Assembly (NCBI RefSeq): GCF_002835735.1
Contig: NZ_PISD01000001.1
Span: 1-64,000 of the forward strand
Reading direction: 5' to 3'
Length of the DNA stretch: 64,000 bases
From: Cytobacillus horneckiae
Lineage (GTDB): Bacteria > Bacillota > Bacilli > Bacillales > Cytobacillaceae
Of this stretch, positions 8,043 to 16,710 are shown in pieces. Under the pieces are notes generated by a model, which was not told the DNA's origin, did no database searches, and worked only from the letters and a program-made list of their open reading frames with translations. Numbering within the stretch: the stretch's first letter is position 1; every line of letters begins with the position of its first letter. Both the position numbers and the translations under genes were made by a program.

Positions 8043-10428
8043 TAAAGACGAATTTAAAGAGGCTTTTTTGAAGAAGCTGGAGATGACCTGTGGAAAAAGC
8101 TTTAATGAAAGCACAGTAAAAGATCAATTTTATACGCTTGGTTTATTAATACGAGAATATGTGAGTACAGAGTGGATCAATACAAATGAACATTATCGCA
8201 TTGATAAGGTGAAGCAAGTGTATTATTTTTCAATAGAGTTTTTATTAGGTCGTTTGTTACGTCATAATCTTTTGAATCTCGGAATTGAAGACATAGTAGA
8301 AAGCGGGTTGAACGACTTAGGAATAGATTTGACAGACCTGGAAGTGGTCGAGTCTGATGCTGGGCTAGGTAATGGAGGCCTCGGGCGGCTGGCTGCCTGT
8401 TTTCTCGATTCATTAGCTTCATTAAACCTTCCTGGTCATGGTTGCGGGATTAGATATAAACACGGTTTATTCGAGCAAAAAATTGTCGATGGGTATCAAG
8501 TTGAGCTTCCTGATCAATGGCTGCGCAATGGACATGTCTGGGAAGTAAGAAAAGCGGATTTAGCCATTGAAATACCGTTTTGGGGGGAAGTGGAGGTAAG
8601 AGAAGAAAAAGGGCGCAAATTGTTTCGCCATATCAATGCGGAAAGGGTAACGGCGGTTCCTTATGATATGCCGATTGCAGGCTATAAAACAGATACGATT
8701 AATACATTGCGGTTATGGAGTGCAGAACCTTCCCGTTATCCTATCAATCAGGATGTATTAAAATATAAGAAAGAAACAGAAGCCATTTCTGAGTTCCTTT
8801 ATCCAGATGATACACAGGACGAAGGAAAAATCCTCAGACTAAAACAACAGTATTTTCTGGTGAGTGCTAGTATTAAATCGATTATTCAAACATATAAAAG
8901 GCAGCATCGCGGCTTAAGCGAATTTCATAAGTATATTAGTATTCATATTAATGATACCCATCCTGTTCTAGCTATTCCAGAATTAATGAGGGTGTTGATG
9001 GATGAAGAGGGCTTAGGGTGGGATACTGCTTGGCGGATTACTACCGAGACCATTTCCTATACGAATCATACGACCCTGTCAGAAGCACTTGAAAAATGGC
9101 CAGTTCGCATATTTCAGCCGTTATTGCCAAGGATTTTTATGATTGTGAATGAAATAAATGAACGCTTTTGCCAAAAGCTGTGGGATCGATATCCAGGTGA
9201 ATGGGAAAAAATTGAGAGCCTTGCAATTATCGCACATGACCAAGTAAAAATGGCGCATTTAGCAATAGTGGGAAGCCATAGTGTAAATGGGGTCGCTGCA
9301 CTTCATACAGATATTCTAAAGTATCGAGAAATGAATCAGTTTTATAAAATATATCCAGAAAAATTTAATAACAAGACAAACGGGATCACTCATCGAAACT
9401 GGCTGCTTAAATCTAATCCGCATTTATCTAATCTAATTACTGAAAGCATTGGTGATAAATGGATAAAAAATCCAAACCATTTAGAAGAATTATTAACCTA
9501 TAGCAATGATTCCTCGTTTCTTGATTCATTAGCGTCTATCAAATTGGCCAATAAGAAAAAGCTTGTTAAAAGAATTGAAGCTCAAACAGGTGAAAAGATT
9601 GATGAACACTCTATTTTTGATATTCAAGTAAAGCGGCTGCATGCTTATAAACGGCAATTACTAAATATCTTTCATGTGATGTATTTGTATAATCGATTAA
9701 AGGAAGATTCTCATTTCCATATGCATCCTCGCACATTTATTTTTGGAGCTAAAGCATCCCCAGGCTATTATTTTGCCAAAAAAGTAATAAAGTTAATAAA
9801 TGCAGTGGCACAAAAAGTAAATAATGATCCCTATACAAAAGATAAATTAAAGGTAACCTTTCTTGAGAATTACCGCGTCTCTTTAGCTGAGGATGTATTT
9901 CCTGCTGCTGATGTGAGCGAACAAATCTCTACAGCGAGCAAAGAGGCTTCAGGAACGGGAAATATGAAGTTTATGATGAATGGTGCAATAACGGTTGGTA
10001 CGTTAGATGGTGCAAATGTAGAAATACATGAAAAGGTTGGAGAAGAGAATATCTTTATTTTTGGTTTAAGTGCTGAGGAAGTCCTTAATTATTATCATCA
10101 TGGCGGATATCATTCAATGGAATATTACCACCATGATAAAAGAATTCAGCAAGTGATGGACCAATTAAAAAATGGTTTTTTTCCAGAAGTAATGGACGAA
10201 TTTGAGCCAATCTTTGATTCTTTAGTTATGGAGAATGACCAATATTTCGTATTGCGTGATTTCGCCAGCTATGTAAACATACAGGAGAGAACAGGAGCAG
10301 CATATGAAAATTCGATGAAATGGCGGCAAATGAGTCTGGTGAATATTGCTAAATCAGGTTATTTTTCTAGTGACCGCACAATAGATGAATATGCAAAAGA
10401 AATTTGGAGAATTCACCCGACAAGATAG
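8032..10428 (+). CDS. glgP: Glycogen phosphorylase
   Basis: GlgP releases glucose 1-phosphate from glycogen by phosphorolysis. The 798-residue protein has the family's conserved N-terminal region (GLGNGGLGRLAACFLDS) and the pyridoxal-phosphate lysine in GTGNMKF (about Lys646). I start at ATG 8032 because it follows AGGAGTGAGAGCC; an ATG further upstream at 7945 lies within glgA and has no such site. Last gene of the operon, so synthesis and breakdown are co-transcribed. Confidence 0.95.
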   Translation: MFSDKDEFKEAFLKKLEMTCGKSFNESTVKDQFYTLGLLIREYVSTEWINTNEHYRIDKVKQVYYFSIEFLLGRLLRHNLLNLGIEDIVESGLNDLGIDLTDLEVVESDAGLGNGGLGRLAACFLDSLASLNLPGHGCGIRYKHGLFEQKIVDGYQVELPDQWLRNGHVWEVRKADLAIEIPFWGEVEVREEKGRKLFRHINAERVTAVPYDMPIAGYKTDTINTLRLWSAEPSRYPINQDVLKYKKETEAISEFLYPDDTQDEGKILRLKQQYFLVSASIKSIIQTYKRQHRGLSEFHKYISIHINDTHPVLAIPELMRVLMDEEGLGWDTAWRITTETISYTNHTTLSEALEKWPVRIFQPLLPRIFMIVNEINERFCQKLWDRYPGEWEKIESLAIIAHDQVKMAHLAIVGSHSVNGVAALHTDILKYREMNQFYKIYPEKFNNKTNGITHRNWLLKSNPHLSNLITESIGDKWIKNPNHLEELLTYSNDSSFLDSLASIKLANKKKLVKRIEAQTGEKIDEHSIFDIQVKRLHAYKRQLLNIFHVMYLYNRLKEDSHFHMHPRTFIFGAKASPGYYFAKKVIKLINAVAQKVNNDPYTKDKLKVTFLENYRVSLAEDVFPAADVSEQISTASKEASGTGNMKFMMNGAITVGTLDGANVEIHEKVGEENIFIFGLSAEEVLNYYHHGGYHSMEYYHHDKRIQQVMDQLKNGFFPEVMDEFEPIFDSLVMENDQYFVLRDFASYVNIQERTGAAYENSMKWRQMSLVNIAKSGYFSSDRTIDEYAKEIWRIHPTR

Positions 10429-10438
10429 AAGTAATACG

Positions 10439-10471
10439 AAAAAGGCTCTTATATAAAAAAGAGCCTTTTTT
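10439..10471 (+). terminator. Terminator of the glg operon
   Basis: AAAAAGGCTCTT and AAGAGCCTTTTTT form a hairpin with a T run ten bases after glgP. The A/T tails on both sides could also serve the convergent gene that ends at 10475. Confidence 0.9.
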
Positions 10472-10474
10472 GTA

Positions 10475-11320
10475 TTACCCCCTTAAAAGAGGCATTGTGC
10501 AGCAGCGGAAGGCTCCGCCTGATTTGATAATTTCACTAATATCCACCTCTATCACATCATAACCGCAATCACGTAGATGCTTATTCACGTTTTTATTGAT
10601 TGGTTGGCTAAATACTTTTTTATCGCCGATGGACAGCACATTTGTACCTAATGTGAATTGTTCTTCCTTCGTTACTTCGATTATATTATAGCGAGAATAG
10701 AGGTGCTTTTCGATTTCCTCATCGATTTCACCGGGATAAAGCAAGGCTTCAGTCGGCGAGAGGACATTGAATACACAATCTAAATGGAGGTAGGTGTCAG
10801 TAAATGGGACTGAAATCACTTCGTAATGAGGAAGCAGATCTTGAATGTATTTGATCGCTTTATGCTCAGTTCTGTCACTTTGCCCAATATAAATTGTAGA
10901 GCCATCAATAATGACATCTCCACCTTCTATACGATAATGCTGTAAATTTTGAAATTGAACATGCTGTTCTGCCAGCCACTGCTTTAATACTTCATCTTCA
11001 CCGCGGCGCACATCAGTTGCCATTTCTGCTACATAGACTGTCTGGCCTAGGGTAAACCCAATATCTCTCGTGAAGACTTGTTCAGGAAACAGCTGCTTTG
11101 CAGAAAGCAAAATCACTTCTACTCCTTGTTCATTCAACTTATTAACGAAGGAACGATGCTGGTCAATCGCCAGTTTTACATTGAAACCTTTATCTGAATA
11201 TCTTCTTTGAGTTTCGTTGATTTCACTGTCAATGTTCATATATGTAGGCTCGCATAAAATGACTTTTCTAAGCGTATCGTATTCTGTTTTGCATCCTGCC
11301 TTGTATTTGTTTGTCAGCAT
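10475..11320 (-). CDS. ykgA: Dimethylarginine dimethylaminohydrolase-type amidinohydrolase
   Basis: This 281-residue protein belongs to the pentein (amidinotransferase/DDAH) fold. It carries FTRD (near 90), EGGD (near 133), HLDC (near 179) and a C-terminal SGGAFRCCTMPL with the catalytic cysteine at about 273-274. It resembles B. subtilis YkgA. The family hydrolyses substituted guanidines such as methylated arginine to citrulline and an amine; the exact substrate cannot be read from sequence. The start ATG follows TAAGGAGGAGTAAAGG. It converges on the glg operon and is probably monocistronic. Confidence 0.85.
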   Translation of the reverse strand: MLTNKYKAGCKTEYDTLRKVILCEPTYMNIDSEINETQRRYSDKGFNVKLAIDQHRSFVNKLNEQGVEVILLSAKQLFPEQVFTRDIGFTLGQTVYVAEMATDVRRGEDEVLKQWLAEQHVQFQNLQHYRIEGGDVIIDGSTIYIGQSDRTEHKAIKYIQDLLPHYEVISVPFTDTYLHLDCVFNVLSPTEALLYPGEIDEEIEKHLYSRYNIIEVTKEEQFTLGTNVLSIGDKKVFSQPINKNVNKHLRDCGYDVIEVDISEIIKSGGAFRCCTMPLLRG

Positions 11321-11818
11321 CCTTTACTCCTCCTTAGTTCATTCCTTTTTTCAATAATATTCCCTTGTACACACTTTTAAATCACGCTGAATAAATTGAA
11401 AATTTAATTATTTTAACATAGTAAAGAAGGAATGCGGCAATCATACAAGAATGCTTTTAAACCATTTGTCCTGTTTCAACGCTATGAAGGAATTTCTCCA
11501 CGATTGGCTTGCAATACTTTTGCTGTTTTTTTTCTGTTTATTCGGAAGAAAATATTTGAATTTTTTTTCTAATCTAAATCATTACTACTCTTACATCATC
11601 AAGCAATGAATCATTTCTTTTTTATGAATTTCTCGTTCAAACAGTTTAAGAAACACTGTTGGCTTTGTTCTTCTGTGCTCAGAATCAGTAAAAGAAGGAT
11701 CATTCTGTTTAATAGCTGTTTATTTGTATAGGCCAATTGCTCTGGCTGCAAACGAATTAATTTCTCCGTATCGTATCAGGAGGCGCTGCATGTTTTTAAG
11801 TGTTGTTGGAATAGGGAT
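11321..11818. other. Intergenic stretch with candidate short peptides
   Basis: No gene of ordinary length is evident. The right part holds three short frames next to the peptide-sensor-like regulator. They are a 15-codon frame on the plus strand with a strong ribosome site (11790), a 30-codon minus-strand frame beginning MILLLLILSTEE (11703 down to 11611), and a 23-codon minus-strand frame (11791 down to 11720). The rest is AT-rich and carries the promoter region of the DDAH-type gene. Confidence 0.4.
11611..11703 (-). CDS. Candidate 30-residue peptide downstream of RNPP-type regulator
   Basis: The frame begins MILLLLILSTEE and ends in a lysine-rich tail (EKFIKKK). It lies on the same strand as, and downstream of, the HTH-TPR regulator, where pro-peptide genes of PlcR and NprR systems lie. 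No good Shine-Dalgarno precedes it, and it lacks the usual basic residues before the hydrophobic stretch, so it may be chance. Confidence 0.15.
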   Translation of the reverse strand: MILLLLILSTEEQSQQCFLNCLNEKFIKKK

Positions 11819-11837
11819 TTACATTTCTTCTAATTGA
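11790..11837 (+). CDS. Candidate 15-residue hydrophobic peptide
   Basis: ATG 11790 is preceded by a perfect AGGAGG (11778-11783) at six bases. The frame encodes MFLSVVGIGIYISSN and overlaps the 3' end of the convergent regulator gene by 19 bases. Short hydrophobic peptides convergent with their sensor are known for streptococcal Rgg/SHP pairs. No database support is available here and a chance frame is possible. Confidence 0.3.
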   Translation: MFLSVVGIGIYISSN

Positions 11838-12688
11838 TTTAACGTTGCTTTGATGTAATTTTCCCGTTTACTTTCTGTAAAAATAAAAAGAGATTTATTG
11901 AATTGCTTGCTTGCTTCTTTATAGTCGCCTTTTAATTTAGAAATAAGTGCTTTTTGATAAAATAATTCCCCGTAAAGATAGAATGTATATTCTTTTTTAC
12001 ATTTCTTTATCCCTAAATCACAATACTTCTCAGCAATTGTCCATTCACCATTTTTTGTATAACTTTTACTTATATTATATAGAAGTTTAATATGTAGTTT
12101 AAAATCTGCAATTGTATCAGATAGTTCATAAAGAGATATTGCCTCTTTAAAGGCACCTATTGCTTGATGATGATCCCCAACTTCAGCATACATAATAGCA
12201 GAGCTATTTAAAATATTGACATCTTGACTGGTTTTATAAAATGAATGTCTAAGTGATAATGCATAATTTAGATACTGCTGGGCTAATATAGGGTCGTTAT
12301 TAACATAATACTCAACAATCCCTTTATGCCAAATAATAAATTGCTTTTCCTCCAACGGTCTAAAGCATGCTAATCCTTCATATTTTTTTATAAGCTTACT
12401 CATTTTAATATAATTCTTATTATGTGAACAATCGCGTATTTCTTTTTTTATATTAATTAATAATGTATATTCATCCTTATTCATTCGATCAATAAAATAC
12501 ACTGGTTCCACACCTAAACGTTCAGAAATAGACATTAATGTGTAAATGCATGGTATAATTTTCCCGTTTTCAATTTGACTAATCTCAGACTGACTACAAA
12601 CTCCCTCAGCAAGTTCCCGCTGGCTAATCCCTATACTTTGTCTTAAATCCTTAATAAGTTGGGCTAAGTTATTATTTATTATTACCAT
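11819..12688 (-). CDS. HTH (XRE) regulator with TPR repeats, RNPP/PlcR-NprR-like
   Basis: The 289-residue protein has an N-terminal XRE helix-turn-helix (about residues 7-65, with QSEISQIENGK) and a helical remainder that reads as tetratricopeptide repeats (for example QAIGAFKEAISLYE and KEASKQFNKSLFIF). This layout is that of RNPP-family regulators (PlcR, NprR, PrgX/Rgg-like), which bind small secreted peptides after re-import. It starts the accessory segment and is transcribed away from the thioesterase relic. Its cognate peptide and targets are unknown; nearby short frames are candidates. No strong Shine-Dalgarno is obvious. Confidence 0.75.
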   Translation of the reverse strand: MVIINNNLAQLIKDLRQSIGISQRELAEGVCSQSEISQIENGKIIPCIYTLMSISERLGVEPVYFIDRMNKDEYTLLINIKKEIRDCSHNKNYIKMSKLIKKYEGLACFRPLEEKQFIIWHKGIVEYYVNNDPILAQQYLNYALSLRHSFYKTSQDVNILNSSAIMYAEVGDHHQAIGAFKEAISLYELSDTIADFKLHIKLLYNISKSYTKNGEWTIAEKYCDLGIKKCKKEYTFYLYGELFYQKALISKLKGDYKEASKQFNKSLFIFTESKRENYIKATLNQLEEM

Positions 12689-12889
12689 ACAGAATCGAAT
12701 AGTCTCCTTATATAATTATTTTAATCAGAGTATATGAAAAACAGAGATAATAAGAGTAAATTAAAGAAAAGTACTGATAAAGATACATTAACATATAAAT
12801 CATTAATTGTCATATTATGTTATAAATTTAAAAAAGAAGGCTATTTAAAATGTAAATAGGTTCACTCTCTGTGATTAGTAATTTGAAAA

Positions 12890-13096
12890 AAAGGGAGTGT
12901 GCTGGAGCTCAGGTTGTGGAGAAAGTAAGTATAGAGGCTGGCCTCAATTAATTGGAGACGTAGAAATATGTCCTTTTCAATTCCTCGGTAGTATGGAGAA
13001 ACTCAATTTCAGACGCTACAGGGTGATCATTATACATTTTTAGATGCGCCAGCGGAGCTGTTAGACATTATTTCTTCAAAAATTCTGGTGAAATAA
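12890..13096 (+). pseudogene. Type II thioesterase relic (GrsT/SrfAD-like)
   Basis: Reading across frameshifts on the plus strand gives CAGAQ, then ESKYRGWPQLIGDVEICPFQ (12923-12982), then, in another frame, GDHYTFLDAPAELLDIISSK (13023-13082) and a stop at 13096. The first part matches the N-terminal region of type II thioesterases, where W...L...IEICPVQLPGRE is usual. The last part matches their C-terminus with the catalytic His (GDHYTF). The middle, including the GHSMG serine motif, is missing. Type II thioesterases clear stalled carrier proteins in NRPS/PKS systems, so this suggests a lost pathway. Assignment is by eye. Confidence 0.55.
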
Positions 13097-13105
13097 CAAA
13101 ATGGA

Positions 13106-13128
13106 GGGTGCTCGTTTTATGAGCACCC
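13106..13128 (-). terminator. Hairpin between thioesterase relic and glycosylase-like gene
   Basis: GGGTGCTC (13106-13113) pairs with GAGCACCC (13121-13128). On the minus strand the hairpin lies just after the stop of the gene at 13146 and is followed by a moderately T-rich stretch, so it may be that gene's terminator. On the plus strand there is no T run. Confidence 0.5.
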
Positions 13129-13145
13129 GTTAATACGCTAGATAT

Positions 13146-14363
13146 TTATTTTTTTTTAAGTGATTTAGGTGAAGTAGATTCTATGACAATATTTTTGGCT
13201 TTATGAAACAAGGCAAACTGTCTTAAGGCTTTTCTTAGCTCCTTAAGTAATTTTGAATCTATTTTTGTGTGACTTTCTACCTGAAGCAGCTTAATTTGCA
13301 ATGTATCGCTCTTACGCAAGTATTTAGGATCTATTCTGCCAATTAATTTGTCACCATATAGTATTGGCATTGCATAATATCCAAATTCTCTTTTCGATTC
13401 GGGAAAATAAATCTCCCATTTGTAGCTGAAGTCGAATAAATCTTCTACCCTAGACCTTCTCCATAATAGATTATCTAATGGAGGGAGAAATTTAACAGTA
13501 GAACAATCACTCTGCTCATCTGAGCTTTCTAATTTTTCTACATCTTCAGTTAAAATGTAATATTGTCTTTTTACATTTTCTATGTCGACTGGGATGATCA
13601 TTCCTTGATATAAAAGTTTTTCACGTATGGCTATGCGTTCTTTTGCAGTTGTTTTAAACCAACCAAATCTTTGATCTTCAAAGTCAAAAATACGATAAGC
13701 CTTCATATATTTAATTACTAATGCTTCTTTTGAATCGTTAATATTAATATTTGAAAATTCATTTATATAGGTTTTAGGCACATGATTTTCTGTCGCAGTA
13801 AAGAATTTTTCATTACCGTTCCTTTTAGCCACTGTAATTTTACCTAAATCAAATAGTATATTCAGTGCTAATGTAGTTTCTTTTGTAGTAGGTTTCGCGT
13901 TGTCCCAATATCCTTTCACAATTTTGTCCGACTTAAAAGCTCTTGAAGGTAACGGTTCATTTTCAATCATTTGCTCCATTATCTTCTCCATTACTGGAAT
14001 AAGACTTTGAGTGGAAGTATGAATGGAATGAATATAAAAATCTTGTATTACCTTAAATTTAGGGAAATCCTCTATAGGAATAATACAAGCAGCATTGGCT
14101 ACATATTCAAATAGATGGCGGTTCGATATTAACTTTTCAAGTATTTCTACATGATAGTTAGGGTGTCTTGCTTGAAGTACTAAATGGTGGTTTCTCTCTA
14201 CTGCAGCGATGGGGTCAAGTTGTATACATTCTAAAATTCTAATAATGTTTAATGCTGACTCTAATTCATCCTCATTGGTTGGGGTTCTTTGATTATTCAG
14301 CAGTTGGGCGTCTAATAGAAATCTCTTAGCTTTGGTTTTAGTGATTGGAATTTTCGATAGCAT
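13146..14363 (-). CDS. Winged-helix protein of the AlkX/AlkZ (YcaQ, HTH_42) DNA glycosylase family
   Basis: The 405-residue protein carries the family signature IQLDPIAAVERNHHLVLQAR (residues 47-66). Its Gln48-Leu49-Asp50 matches the catalytic Q-hydrophobic-D motif of E. coli YcaQ/AlkX, a glycosylase that unhooks DNA interstrand crosslinks. The related AlkZ protects producers of azinomycin from their own toxin. The gene has a strong AAGGAGAGAAGG site directly before its ATG. It lies between a thioesterase relic and a divergent operon with transporter, carrier-protein activator and carbamoyltransferase, so a self-resistance role is plausible but inferred; the family is also common outside such clusters. 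Confidence 0.8.
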   Translation of the reverse strand: MLSKIPITKTKAKRFLLDAQLLNNQRTPTNEDELESALNIIRILECIQLDPIAAVERNHHLVLQARHPNYHVEILEKLISNRHLFEYVANAACIIPIEDFPKFKVIQDFYIHSIHTSTQSLIPVMEKIMEQMIENEPLPSRAFKSDKIVKGYWDNAKPTTKETTLALNILFDLGKITVAKRNGNEKFFTATENHVPKTYINEFSNININDSKEALVIKYMKAYRIFDFEDQRFGWFKTTAKERIAIREKLLYQGMIIPVDIENVKRQYYILTEDVEKLESSDEQSDCSTVKFLPPLDNLLWRRSRVEDLFDFSYKWEIYFPESKREFGYYAMPILYGDKLIGRIDPKYLRKSDTLQIKLLQVESHTKIDSKLLKELRKALRQFALFHKAKNIVIESTSPKSLKKK

Positions 14364-14416
14364 TCCTTCTCTCCTTATCTGTGATTTAGTATGTTTATTA
14401 AGATTTTAACATAATG

Positions 14417-14422
14417 TATAAT
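14417..14422 (+). promoter_or_regulatory. Possible -10 element before the MFS operon
   Basis: TATAAT lies 14 bases upstream of the TTG at 14437 and 32 bases upstream of the GTG at 14455. The -35 region at the right distance (TTTATT) is poor, so a regulator-dependent promoter or a false match are both possible. If used, the transcript would have a very short leader. Confidence 0.35.
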
Positions 14423-14436
14423 GTTTTTTTAAAAAA

Positions 14437-15726
14437 TTGCCAATAATTAAAGAGGTGTTTGAAATAGATAATAAAAAAGGGAAGAGCCCAATAAGAGAAG
14501 TAATTGGTCATAAAAATTATTTGAAGTGGTCACTAGCTGTCCAATTAATGAGAGCACCTTCATTAATGACCTCACTTGCTTTTGTAATTATAGGTTATTA
14601 TGCAACAGGGAGTCATACTGTTGGTGGATTAATGGTAACGGTTTACACAATTAGCTTGACTTTCTTCGCAGTACCAGGCGGCCGTTTTGTTGATAAAGTT
14701 GGAATAACAAAAGGATTGCTTTTTCTATTAATCGGAAGTGCTATCTCATTCTTGTTATTAACGTTAGCAACAGTTTTTAAGGCACCCTCATTTATATTGA
14801 TAATTTTAGCTGGCTTATCAGGGATGTTCTTAGCAGGGGCTCCAGGTGGATTTAGAACACTTTTAAGTAGAATCGTTCCAAGGAACCTTATCTCCTCTGC
14901 AATTGCTTTTGATGCAACAATGATTGAGGTTGTTGTAGTTACATCTCCATTAATAGCGGCTGCATTTTCAACGATATGGAAACCAGGTACTGGATTTGCA
15001 ATGGTAGTAGCTTCTCTACTATCAGCATTATTAGCATACTTACTAGCTAAGGGATCAGAAGATAATAAATTGGAGAATGAATCAAATGTTACGGAATCTT
15101 TTGCTGCTCCGAAGAGTTTATGGCTAAATCCACGTTATATTTTCTGGCTTCTAGCAAGTATTGCATTTGGACATATCTTAGGAACTGCTGAAACAGGTGC
15201 TTATCCTATTTCTCAAGCTTTTGGTGGTGGTGCTAATACAGCTGCTATTCTAATTGGAGTTGTTGCGGTATTTAGTATTGTAAGTGGTCTATTATATGCA
15301 ACATTTGAAAGTAAAATTAAGTACTCAAAATTTTCTCAAGCTTGCTGCTTGCTTGTTTTAATAACAATTGGTTGCTTCAGCTTGTTTTTAAGTGAGTCAT
15401 GGTTATGGTTAATCATTTCACTTGTTGTTATTGGAACTTGTACTGCTCCATTAATGATTGTACGCTCACAGGCTGTTGAGCTGGAAATACCAGAGGACAG
15501 AAAATCAGAAGGTTTTAGTTTAATTAATGCATCACATTCAATTGGTTTTGGCTTGAGTGGCTTATTTTTAGCTATTCTTCCATTAGATGGGATGTTGTTA
15601 TCGGGCAGCATTACTGGTGTGATTGTGCTTATTATGGCTCCAATATTATTTAGCGAAAAGCTATATAAAAAGACAGCGCAAAAAACGATTGAAAATGATT
15701 CAAAACTTCCTAATACGATGGAATAA
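14437..15726 (+). CDS. MFS transporter
   Basis: A 429-residue membrane protein with about twelve hydrophobic helices and a loop GGRFVDKVG after the second helix, typical of major facilitator drug/metabolite exporters. The start is uncertain: TTG 14437 has no ribosome site, and GTG 14455 lies within AAAGAGGTG. It is first of a four-gene run with gaps of 10, 8 and 54 bases (dehydrogenase, phosphopantetheinyl transferase, carbamoyltransferase). It diverges from the glycosylase-like gene. An export role for a product or toxin of this locus is inferred from context only. Confidence 0.85.
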   Translation: MPIIKEVFEIDNKKGKSPIREVIGHKNYLKWSLAVQLMRAPSLMTSLAFVIIGYYATGSHTVGGLMVTVYTISLTFFAVPGGRFVDKVGITKGLLFLLIGSAISFLLLTLATVFKAPSFILIILAGLSGMFLAGAPGGFRTLLSRIVPRNLISSAIAFDATMIEVVVVTSPLIAAAFSTIWKPGTGFAMVVASLLSALLAYLLAKGSEDNKLENESNVTESFAAPKSLWLNPRYIFWLLASIAFGHILGTAETGAYPISQAFGGGANTAAILIGVVAVFSIVSGLLYATFESKIKYSKFSQACCLLVLITIGCFSLFLSESWLWLIISLVVIGTCTAPLMIVRSQAVELEIPEDRKSEGFSLINASHSIGFGLSGLFLAILPLDGMLLSGSITGVIVLIMAPILFSEKLYKKTAQKTIENDSKLPNTME

Positions 15727-15736
15727 GGAGATTTAT

Positions 15737-16702
15737 ATGATTACAGTATTAGTTACTACGAGTCTAGATAAACAGAGTCGAGAAAAATTAATTAATGCCT
15801 TCCAAAGTGTTACATTTCATTTTTTTGATAATAAAAATGAAGCAGTCACTAGTAATGTTAATCCGAATGTTTTAATTGCATATGCTGATGACTTACATGA
15901 AGATTGGTTGAAAAATCTAACAAACTTAAAATGGATACATGTCTTGACTTCAGGGGTAAATTCTTTACCGTTTGATTGGTTAATGAAAAATAAATCAATT
16001 TTAGTAACTAATTCTAAAGGTATTCATGCTATACCGATGGCTGAATATACTGTTGGAGCTATGTTAATGTTAGCTAAACATTTTAACCAATACTTAGGAT
16101 TCCAAAAAGAAAGAAATTGGAATCCAGCGCTAACTTCAGAAGAACTCGATGGAAAAGTAGTTAGCATTATCGGAACAGGTGCTATTGGTACAGAAATAGC
16201 GAAAAAATTAAAGGCATTTAACACAAAAGTAGTTGGTATAAACACTAATGGTCGGGATGTATCTCCTTTTGACAAGGTTAGTTCAATGGACGATATTGAT
16301 AAAGTGTTATCTACCTCAGACTTTATTATTGTCACTTTGCCTTTAACAAATAGTACTAAAAATCTGCTTTCTAAAGATAAACTTTCCTTAATAAAGCCAA
16401 CATCTTATCTAATAAACCTAGCTAGAGGGGAAATTCTGGATGAGTCCTATTTAGTGTATGCTCTTAAGGAAAAGAGAATTAAAGGTGCTGTTTTAGATGT
16501 GGTAGAAGAGGAGCCCTTATCTTGGAATAACCCTATATGGGAATTGGAAAATGTAATGATAACTCCTCATATATCAGATTCTTCACCTCTTGTATATGCA
16601 CGGATGACTAATATAATTATTTCAAATCTACTCTGCTATGAAAAAGAAGAATATGAATGTATGGTAAACCAAGTTGATTTACATTTTACTTATTACAACT
16701 AG
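15737..16702 (+). CDS. D-isomer-specific 2-hydroxyacid dehydrogenase
   Basis: The 321-residue protein has the NAD-binding glycine motif GTGAIGTEIA (about 147-156) and the three catalytic landmarks of the family: Arg in NLARGEIL, Glu in DVVEEEPL and His in TPHISDS. It would interconvert a 2-keto acid and a D-2-hydroxy acid; the substrate is unknown. I start at ATG 15737 after AAGGAG rather than at longer frames reaching back into the transporter gene. Its place between a transporter and a phosphopantetheinyl transferase suggests it makes or uses a hydroxyacid building block; that is inference. Confidence 0.88.
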   Translation: MITVLVTTSLDKQSREKLINAFQSVTFHFFDNKNEAVTSNVNPNVLIAYADDLHEDWLKNLTNLKWIHVLTSGVNSLPFDWLMKNKSILVTNSKGIHAIPMAEYTVGAMLMLAKHFNQYLGFQKERNWNPALTSEELDGKVVSIIGTGAIGTEIAKKLKAFNTKVVGINTNGRDVSPFDKVSSMDDIDKVLSTSDFIIVTLPLTNSTKNLLSKDKLSLIKPTSYLINLARGEILDESYLVYALKEKRIKGAVLDVVEEEPLSWNNPIWELENVMITPHISDSSPLVYARMTNIIISNLLCYEKEEYECMVNQVDLHFTYYN

Positions 16703-16710
16703 GAGGGGAA

